A stretch of 7,835 bases of DNA from Caryophanales bacterium UBA1423 (GTDB lineage Bacteria; Bacillota_I; Bacilli_A; RF39; UBA660): positions 10,310-18,144 of the forward strand of contig DBPJ01000007.1 in NCBI GenBank assembly GCA_002304855.1, read 5' to 3'. Below, piece after piece: positions 1-5,361 of this stretch; positions within the stretch are counted from its first letter, which is position 1, and each line of letters begins with the position of its first letter. The notes under the pieces are model-generated. The model saw nothing but the letters and a program-made list of their open reading frames with translations. It made no database searches and had not been told where the DNA came from. The position numbers and the translations under genes are program-made.

Positions 1-644
1 CTAACAATTGATAAATTAGGATGCCATAAGATTAGACCCGGACCAACCGATGGATCAACACTAAATAAATCTAATTCTTGTCCTAATTTACGATGGTCAC
101 GTTTCTTTACTTCTTCCAATAATTTTAAATGTTCATCTAAATCTTCCGGTTTATCAAAACAAATACCATATACTCTTTGTAACATCTTGTTATTGGCATC
201 ACCTTTAAAATAAGCACCTGATACTTTTAATAATTTAAAATACTTTAATTTATTAGTATTTTCAATGTGAGGTCCACGACATAAATCCATAAAATCATTT
301 TGTTTATAAATACTAATAATATTATCATCTTCCATATTATTGATTAAATCAATTTTGTATGGATCATCTTTAAATAATGAAAGTGCTTCTTCTCTACTTA
401 TTTCCATTCTTTCAATCGCAATATTATCATTAGCTATTTTATGCATTTCGGCTTCAATTTTAATTAAATCTTCGTCAGTAAGAACTTTTTCTCCCAAATC
501 AATATCATAGTAGAATCCTTCTTCAATCACTGGTCCTACCCAAAATAAACTATCAGGATATAATCTTTTAATCGCATGAGCTAATAAATGAGCACATGAG
601 TGATTTAAAACACTTAATTGCTCCTGTTCTTTAATATTTATCAT
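1..644 (-). CDS. thrS: Threonyl-tRNA synthetase, N-terminal 214 residues (3' end of gene outside window)
   Basis: Cytoplasmic enzyme that charges tRNA-Thr with threonine. The visible part is the editing (N2) domain, which removes serine mischarged onto tRNA-Thr, and the start of the class II catalytic domain. The editing signature is intact: HSCAH gives H15 and H19, and LCRGPH gives C122 and H126, matching H73/H77 and C182/H186 of the E. coli enzyme. GDANNKMLQRVYG (about 148-160) and RDHRKLGQELDLF (about 182-194) are also typical. The first editing histidine is at residue 15 instead of about 73, so the N-terminal TGS (N1) domain is absent. The start at 644 is supported by a strong AAGGAGGT upstream and by an ATGA overlap with the stop of the 65-residue ORF, implying translational coupling. 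Expression should follow the T-box upstream. Identification is secure; TGS loss is seen directly, provided this start is right. Confidence 0.96.
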   Translation of the reverse strand, partial: MINIKEQEQLSVLNHSCAHLLAHAIKRLYPDSLFWVGPVIEEGFYYDIDLGEKVLTDEDLIKIEAEMHKIANDNIAIERMEISREEALSLFKDDPYKIDLINNMEDDNIISIYKQNDFMDLCRGPHIENTNKLKYFKLLKVSGAYFKGDANNKMLQRVYGICFDKPEDLDEHLKLLEEVKKRDHRKLGQELDLFSVDPSVGPGLILWHPNLSIV

Positions 645-838
645 TTTGCTTTCTTACCTCCTTTTTTATGCAATTCTTCTGGATGTTCTAATAAATACTT
701 AGCTAATTTGTTTTTTGTTGCTTTTAATCTTTGTTCAGTTTCCTTTCTTTCTGGTACTGATTGTTGCTCACCAATAAACACTTGATCACGACGTTGTTGG
801 TATATTTCATCAATAATCTCACGATGTTCTTTTTCCAT
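641..838 (-). CDS. Unrecognised 65-residue charged protein between the T-box and thrS
   Basis: I do not recognise this protein. It starts with MEKEHREIIDEIYQQRRDQ, has no membrane segment, no cysteine and no tryptophan, is rich in Glu, Lys, Arg and Gln, and looks largely helical with a lysine-rich tail (HKKGGKKAK). The ATG at 838 is chosen because AGGGG lies 8 bases upstream and because the in-frame ATG further up (898) falls inside the T-box antiterminator. It is the first gene after the T-box terminator, and its TGA overlaps the thrS ATG, so it should be co-regulated and co-translated with thrS. The last codons also encode the thrS Shine-Dalgarno. It could be a real small protein, for example an RNA- or synthetase-associated one, or a leader ORF whose translation mainly delivers ribosomes to thrS. 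It is not a detached TGS domain: no TGS-like sequence is visible. Confidence 0.72.
   Translation of the reverse strand: MEKEHREIIDEIYQQRRDQVFIGEQQSVPERKETEQRLKATKNKLAKYLLEHPEELHKKGGKKAK
656..663 (-). promoter_or_regulatory. Shine-Dalgarno of thrS inside the small ORF
   Basis: AAGGAGGT, a near-perfect anti-16S match, lies 11 bases before the thrS ATG at 644. It falls within the lysine/glycine codons at the end of the preceding ORF. The spacing is on the long side but acceptable. It fixes the thrS start and means ribosomes finishing the small ORF pass directly over it. Confidence 0.85.
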
Positions 839-856
839 TTTTATTCCCCTTTCAAT

Positions 857-884
857 AAAAAAAACGCAACCTCTAAGGAGCGTT
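857..884 (-). terminator. T-box attenuator terminator
   Basis: AACGC (884-880) pairs with GCGTT (867-863). An inner CCT/AGG pairing closes a short loop, and eight T residues follow (864-857). The 5' arm overlaps the TAAC strand of the antiterminator, so the two folds exclude each other, as expected for a T-box that works on transcription. It may also end read-through from the RNB gene upstream. Confidence 0.9.
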
Positions 885-1049
885 ATACGCGGTACCATCC
901 TAACATTGACTTAATTAACATAACGCACCTAAGTGCGGGATATTACTCCTACTCCGAGGTGGTAATTATTAATTGTATTAGTTAGCTCCCACCAAACCTA
1001 ACTCGCTTAATAACACTTAATTAATAATCGTGTCCTCTTCTTCGTATTT
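857..1049 (-). ncRNA. T-box leader, threonine-specific (specifier ACC)
   Basis: Untranslated leader that binds uncharged tRNA-Thr and then permits transcription of the thrS operon. Stem I can be folded by eye: GAGG 1037-1034 with CCTC 959-956; ATTATTAATT 1028-1019 with AATTAATAAT 974-965; GTGTTA 1016-1011 with TAATAC 980-975; GTTAG 1002-998 with CTAAC 985-981. The AG-bulge (AAGCGAG, 1008-1002) and distal loop GGTGGGA (993-987) are present. The codon ACC (Thr) at 963-961, followed by A and then the CCTC strand, occupies the specifier position. A hairpin CGCAC/GTGCG at 937-924 fits stem III. The T-box core AGGATGGTACCGCG spans 901-888; its TGGT bulge (897-894) would pair with an ACCA tRNA end. 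The antiterminator uses GTTA 904-901 with TAAC 885-882, which shares bases with the terminator. The transcription start is inferred from the promoter. Confidence 0.95.
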
Positions 1050-1055
1050 ACATAT

Positions 1056-1084
1056 AAAATACACTATCATCTATTATTTGTCAA
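1056..1084 (-). promoter_or_regulatory. Promoter of the T-box/thrS operon
   Basis: A perfect -35 box TTGACA (1084-1079), a 17-base spacer and TATTTT (1061-1056; 4 of 6 matches to TATAAT) form a good vegetative sigma-factor promoter. The predicted start is near 1049, just before stem I of the T-box. The -35 box begins only 2 bases after the stop codon of the RNB gene. Confidence 0.8.
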
Positions 1085-1086
1085 TA

Positions 1087-2940
1087 TTATCTTAATAATA
1101 CTTTACATTTTGCCCGTCGACCATTTTCATATTTTCTTTCCACTTTATTAATATGTTCAACGATTGCTGGTAATTTATGCGACCATATATCAATTAATCT
1201 TTCTCTTTGTTCATCAGTTAATGATTGTAGTATAAAAGTATCTATTAAACGCTGATTAGTTAAATCATTATAATTTCTAAGTGGTGAGGTCCAACGACCA
1301 TAACTATCGTATCCTAAGGCATAATGACTAATATTTTTAATAGCATATTCACCTTGAGGTTTATTGCTTTGAATAATGCTTAATATTTTCTTATATTCTT
1401 CGCGAGAGACCACCGTTTCTTCAAGCATTCGATCTAAATAATATAATTTCTTTCCTAAAGCTTCATCATCAGGTTTACTCATTACTCTAAATATAAATGG
1501 CCATTGATGTTGATCAAAGTGATTAGCCGCAATTTGATTAGCCATAATCATAAATGGAGCTAGTAATGAGGAGCCGGTTATGGCTTCTCCTTCATCATCA
1601 CTTTTTATTTTATCAGCTTCCATATCAGATAATTCGTACAAAAGTTTTAATGTTTGCTGTAACTTTTCATCATTACATCCATTATTTATAATCTTTCCAA
1701 CTTCATTACAATTTATTTTCTGCTTAGAAACAATTGTAGAACGTTGAAAGGAATATCCTAAACGATTACCATTTTTATCTAAAATGACAAAACATGAAAT
1801 GACCTTCCTTTTTTCATAAGGTAGCAATGAACATAATTCCATACCTAATTCATATGGAATCATTGGCATAATTTTATCTTGTAAATAAAAAGTTATACCT
1901 CTATTATATGCTTCACAATCAATGAGGCTTCCTTCTTTAACAAAATGACAAACATCAGCAATATGTATTCCTAATCTATACCCTTCAGGTATTATTTCTA
2001 ATGACAACCCATCATCTAATATTTTAGAATTGCCACTATCAATCGTAAAGACTGGGATTCTAGTCAAATCGACTCTTCCTGGATCATCAATTATATCATT
2101 CTTTTTAATATACGCTATTTCATATAACATACCATCAGTTATATTATCTTCAATAATTGATTCACCATCATAGCGATGTTCATGTTTTTGATCCCTAAGG
2201 ATATCTCTAACTCGCTCTAATTTACTAACTATACACGGCTGATTCTTGGTACTTTCTATCATTTGCTTTAATTTTTTAAGATGTCGCTCACGCTCTTCTT
2301 CACTATAGATAAATTTATTACTATAGTAAATCAATTTTAAAATATTTTCAAAATAGATATAGTTATCTTCATTATATGGCTGTTTAATAAGACGTCGATA
2401 AGTATCAATTACATCATCTAATAATGAATGTTTATTTTTTCGAACATTAATTAAATAAGGAAAATTAGATAATACTTCTTTAAGAACCCCCCAATTCCGA
2501 TCTTTAAATATTAAATGGTGGACAAATTGATAATCTTCTTGACTACGCTCAGCATCAATACGCTTTTTATTAGTAATCACCATATTACTAATTTCATGTT
2601 TAATACTTTTAACTAGTAATCTTATTTCTCCATTCTTTAATTGTTTTAGCACTCTACTAATTCGTCGTTCACAAAAACCAATGCCGTTAGTTATAGCCCG
2701 ATCATCCAAATTTTCGCCAGTTTTAATTAAATCATTCACTAAATTACAACTATCAAATATATATTGACATTCATCAACTAACGTATCATCACTTATCTTC
2801 TCAATGGCATTACCCAAAGCACTAAAAAAGGTCCCCAAGATGTAATTATCATCATCTTCACCTAATAGTTCCTTAATTTTTGTTAATGAATATTCACTAT
2901 TATTTTCTAAATATGCCAATAATATTTGATAATTATTCAT
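1087..2940 (-). CDS. RNase II/R-superfamily (RNB) exoribonuclease-like protein, no OB-fold domains seen
   Basis: The C-terminal half is an RNB domain, the 3'-to-5' hydrolytic RNase fold. It shows FTIDSGNSKILDDG (298-311), LGIHIADVCHFV (323-334), RGITFYLQDKIMPMIP (347-362), CSLLPYEKR (370-378) and RWTSPLRNYNDL (549-560). D301, D309, D310 and R555 match catalytic or substrate residues of RNase II/R, but the second Asp of the metal cluster (E. coli RNase II D207) is I307, and the usual His in the DLxxHR motif is Gln563. Residues 1-290 look helical and do not resemble the usual cold-shock domains; the protein ends about 60 residues after the RNB core, leaving no room for an S1 domain. At 617 residues it is close to RNase II in length but differs in make-up. 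It starts 22 bases after dnaI, with GTGGAG as ribosome site, in the operon position of B. subtilis ytxC. Substrate and activity are unknown; an active RNA exonuclease is plausible but not assured. Confidence 0.88.
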   Translation of the reverse strand: MNNYQILLAYLENNSEYSLTKIKELLGEDDDNYILGTFFSALGNAIEKISDDTLVDECQYIFDSCNLVNDLIKTGENLDDRAITNGIGFCERRISRVLKQLKNGEIRLLVKSIKHEISNMVITNKKRIDAERSQEDYQFVHHLIFKDRNWGVLKEVLSNFPYLINVRKNKHSLLDDVIDTYRRLIKQPYNEDNYIYFENILKLIYYSNKFIYSEEERERHLKKLKQMIESTKNQPCIVSKLERVRDILRDQKHEHRYDGESIIEDNITDGMLYEIAYIKKNDIIDDPGRVDLTRIPVFTIDSGNSKILDDGLSLEIIPEGYRLGIHIADVCHFVKEGSLIDCEAYNRGITFYLQDKIMPMIPYELGMELCSLLPYEKRKVISCFVILDKNGNRLGYSFQRSTIVSKQKINCNEVGKIINNGCNDEKLQQTLKLLYELSDMEADKIKSDDEGEAITGSSLLAPFMIMANQIAANHFDQHQWPFIFRVMSKPDDEALGKKLYYLDRMLEETVVSREEYKKILSIIQSNKPQGEYAIKNISHYALGYDSYGRWTSPLRNYNDLTNQRLIDTFILQSLTDEQRERLIDIWSHKLPAIVEHINKVERKYENGRRAKCKVLLR

Positions 2941-2962
2941 ACCTACTACTCCACTACTTCAA

Positions 2963-3883
2963 TTAACGACGCCTATTTTTACTAATCATTTCCTTGCATT
3001 CAGCTAATTGTTTAATGCGCTCTATAATTCTTCTTGCTTTAACTACTTCTACATTACCCTTACAAGTACTAAAATGTTTTTCTAAATCATCAATATTTAA
3101 ATTAGAAGTAAAAAAAGTTGGTAATTGTTCTTGCATGCGGTATTGTAAGATCGGTCCTAAAATTTCATCTCTACCCCAAGCAGTTGCATTTTCAGCCCCG
3201 ATATCATCAATCAACAATAATGGTATTTTCTGGATATATTCAAATCTCTCTCCAAAATCCACATCAAATGAAGCTTTCAAACTTCTTAAATATTCTGGCC
3301 AATAGATAATAGCACTATATGCACCTTTTTTAGCTAATTCATTAAACATGGCAGCAATTAAATAAGTTTTACCGCCTCCAAAGTTACCACTTAAATATAA
3401 TCCTTTTAAATTAGGATTACTTGGATACTTATTAATAAAATTCTCTAGCCACTTAATTATTCCAGTACGCTCAGTATCATCTATATAAATATCTTTCATA
3501 CTAGCTTGTCTTATTTCTTTAGGAACATCAAAGACATATACGCGATGTTGATAAGCATTATCTTTTAATTGTTTTTGTTTATATTTACATGCCACATATG
3601 AAAAAGTTAAGGTGTCTTGTTCAACTTTAGGCGTAAAGACAAAACCTTCAACACTATTATGGCATTCAAGTAAGTTGCGACAATCAGCACAATTTTTTAA
3701 TTCCAATGCACATTCTTCTAACTTAGAGGTATACTTCATTAATTCTTCTTCGGGTATATCAAGCTTACTAATAACTTTTTTAAAATAATCTTCCTCCAAA
3801 GCCTTAACATATTCTTTTTTCAATGATTTTAATTTTTTATCATCTAATTTTAATTCTGATATCGCTTCACTAACTAATTTCAT
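2963..3883 (-). CDS. dnaI: Primosomal protein DnaI, helicase loader ATPase
   Basis: AAA+ ATPase that loads the replicative hexameric helicase (DnaC in B. subtilis naming) onto DNA at the origin and at restart sites, working with DnaB and DnaD. The N-terminal helicase-binding domain carries a cysteine cluster (C58, C65-x2-C68, C74-H75, C99) consistent with the zinc site known in Bacillus DnaI. The AAA+ domain has Walker A GNFGGGKT (166-173), Walker B LLLIDDIG (222-229), sensor 1 TSN (259-261) and a basic RRIIERI segment (284-290) in the arginine-finger region. The length of 306 is normal for the family. The start is 8 bases after the dnaB stop. The ribosome site TAGGTGA overlaps that stop codon, pointing to coupled translation with dnaB. 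Confidence 0.96.
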   Translation of the reverse strand: MKLVSEAISELKLDDKKLKSLKKEYVKALEEDYFKKVISKLDIPEEELMKYTSKLEECALELKNCADCRNLLECHNSVEGFVFTPKVEQDTLTFSYVACKYKQKQLKDNAYQHRVYVFDVPKEIRQASMKDIYIDDTERTGIIKWLENFINKYPSNPNLKGLYLSGNFGGGKTYLIAAMFNELAKKGAYSAIIYWPEYLRSLKASFDVDFGERFEYIQKIPLLLIDDIGAENATAWGRDEILGPILQYRMQEQLPTFFTSNLNIDDLEKHFSTCKGNVEVVKARRIIERIKQLAECKEMISKNRRR

Positions 3884-3891
3884 ATTGTCAC

Positions 3892-5184
3892 CTACTCACT
3901 AAATTTTCTTAAAATACTTTCTAATTCCGCCTTTTCTTCAGCACTTGGTTCTTTTATTTCGATTTCTTTATCAAACCATTCAGGAACATTCTCTTTACTT
4001 GTGACCTTTACAGGTTTATCTACTTTATTACGATATTTTTTATGCTCTTTTTGAACTATATTCATTGCTTCTTCAACAGTTTCAATCCCTAACCTTCTCC
4101 AATGACCAGCAATGGTTTCAACTAAACCTCTTGTTAGTTTATTATTATTAATTTTTAACACATAATCAATCAAAACATTTACCACTCCTGGTTTTAATTC
4201 CTGATCAATTATTAAACTTTCTATTAATCTTAAATCACGTCTTGTCGGTTCAGCATTATCATATTTACTTTTTAAAAAATCGTAAGGAGTAGTAGTTTCA
4301 AAGTTATAAGCCATTTTAGCCCTCTTTGAAGTATCACCAATTGGGCTGCGCAAATATTCTGGTTGACTTCTAAATACTATGGTTGGTAAATTACCCCCTT
4401 CTTCAAATTGGTAATAATTACGACATTCTTTTCTTAATGATTCTTTATCAATAGTACATCGCTCAGTAAGAGTATTACGAACCAAACTTTGCATTACCAT
4501 CGTATCAATATCGTAAATAAATGATAATTGATTGATTAAATTTATGACATCATCGTTAAAAGTCCTATCGTTTTTCATATCTTTAGGTATAGATTCAATC
4601 AATTGATCAAAATCAATTTTTGATTTCATCTTTAAATCAAGTTTATTACGCTTTACAATATCTTCAATATAGTCATGTCCTGTCGCTGGAACACTAACAA
4701 AAACATCACTAAAACTAGCCGTAATATCTTCATAATCAGTTAGTTTAATTTTAGGAATAGTAAAATAGTGAATAAGTTTATCATATTCAACTTTACCGAT
4801 ATTACCATATAAAACAACACTAAGTGAAGGATTATTTAAAAACTCACTAGCACTAACTGGAGAATATAATTCATAAACATAAGTATTGACATTCCCCTTT
4901 TTTAAATAAGTTTTTAATAAACCAATAGCTTCTAATTGTTCTCTCGCTTCAACTATTTCATTTAGTCTTACTTTCATTTTACTTATTAAATGATGATGAG
5001 TATATTCTAAACCCATTACTTCACGAGTATCTAAATCTGACCATAAAACAAAATATAAACTTATAGCATTAGCCCCAATAATAGGTTGATACAACATCGT
5101 TAATACCTTACGGTCATTATCATTTAATATTGACCTATTGATTACAATATAGGTATCAGCTGGTAAGATCGATATTTTAGTCAT
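3892..5184 (-). CDS. dnaB: Replication initiation/membrane attachment protein DnaB (Firmicutes type)
   Basis: Firmicutes DnaB of the DnaB/DnaD family; not the helicase called DnaB in E. coli. With DnaD and DnaI it brings the replicative helicase to oriC and to stalled forks. The N-terminal region (about 1-110) fits the winged-helix part of the family. The C-terminal DDBH2 domain lies at about 300-380, where KPGVVNVLIDYVLKINNNKL (331-350) is followed by VETIAGHWRRLGIETVEEAM (355-374), the best-conserved stretch of DnaB and DnaD proteins. The tail is charged. At 430 residues it is slightly shorter than the B. subtilis protein (about 470). The start at 5184 has AGGTAGGTGA upstream and is the first gene of its transcription unit. 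In many Bacilli nrdR lies just upstream; here an ABC exporter pair does instead. Confidence 0.94.
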   Translation of the reverse strand: MTKISILPADTYIVINRSILNDNDRKVLTMLYQPIIGANAISLYFVLWSDLDTREVMGLEYTHHHLISKMKVRLNEIVEAREQLEAIGLLKTYLKKGNVNTYVYELYSPVSASEFLNNPSLSVVLYGNIGKVEYDKLIHYFTIPKIKLTDYEDITASFSDVFVSVPATGHDYIEDIVKRNKLDLKMKSKIDFDQLIESIPKDMKNDRTFNDDVINLINQLSFIYDIDTMVMQSLVRNTLTERCTIDKESLRKECRNYYQFEEGGNLPTIVFRSQPEYLRSPIGDTSKRAKMAYNFETTTPYDFLKSKYDNAEPTRRDLRLIESLIIDQELKPGVVNVLIDYVLKINNNKLTRGLVETIAGHWRRLGIETVEEAMNIVQKEHKKYRNKVDKPVKVTSKENVPEWFDKEIEIKEPSAEEKAELESILRKFSE

Positions 5185-5210
5185 TGTATCACCTACCTAT
5201 TTCTACCACA

Positions 5211-5240
5211 ATTATAGCATTTTAATAATGTTAGATACAA
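5211..5240 (-). promoter_or_regulatory. Promoter of the dnaB-dnaI-RNB operon
   Basis: A consensus TATAAT (5216-5211) is preceded by TG one base upstream (TGCTATAAT), an extended -10 element. The best -35 is a weak TTGTAT (5240-5235) at 18-base spacing, so the extended -10 probably carries the promoter. The start near 5204 leaves a leader of about 20 bases before the dnaB ATG. Confidence 0.75.
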
Positions 5241-5241
5241 C

Positions 5242-5273
5242 AAAAAGATGAATAAAATCAATTATTCACCTTT
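5242..5273 (-). terminator. Intrinsic terminator after the ABC exporter genes
   Basis: AAAGGTGAATAA (5273-5262) pairs with TTATTCATCTTT (5255-5244), giving a 12-bp stem with one G-T wobble and a 6-base loop TTGATT. A T run (5246-5242) partly overlaps the stem. The stem is AT-rich, so strength is uncertain. Its position between the exporter stop and the dnaB promoter is as expected. The opposite strand also has Ts after the stem, but no plus-strand gene needs it. Confidence 0.7.
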
Positions 5274-5311
5274 ATTTTAAAATATCAAACCTTTAGTTTT
5301 TTTCCATTAAC

Positions 5312-5333
5312 AGTGATGCTATGCAATATCACT
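5312..5333. repeat. 22-bp interrupted inverted repeat between exporter and dnaB operon
   Basis: AGTGAT (5333-5328) and ATCACT (5317-5312) form perfect 6-bp arms around 10 bases. No T run follows on the minus strand, so it is not a standard terminator. It lies about 28 bases after the exporter stop and about 110 bases before the predicted dnaB transcription start. It could be a 3'-end-stabilising hairpin, a regulator site or chance. Confidence 0.4.
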
Positions 5334-5361
5334 TTCTATAGATAGCAAAATTTTGGATAAA

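Noticed and set aside
839..898. N-terminal extension of the small ORF to an ATG at 898
   Set aside because: Those codons are the T-box antiterminator and terminator, and no ribosome site precedes the ATG. The ATG at 838 has AGGGG at good spacing.
761..985. Plus-strand ORF of 74 codons over the T-box leader and small ORF
   Set aside because: It runs antisense to a convincing T-box, has no clear ribosome site, and its protein shows no recognisable features.
2994..3309. Two plus-strand ORFs (103 and 63 codons) inside dnaI
   Set aside because: They are antisense to conserved AAA+ motifs of DnaI, and neither product looks like a protein family.
5262..5270. DnaA-box-like TTATTCACC on the plus strand near dnaB
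   Set aside because: It has one mismatch to TTATNCACA, occurs singly, and is explained by the arm of the terminator hairpin. A single near-match in AT-rich DNA is not evidence.
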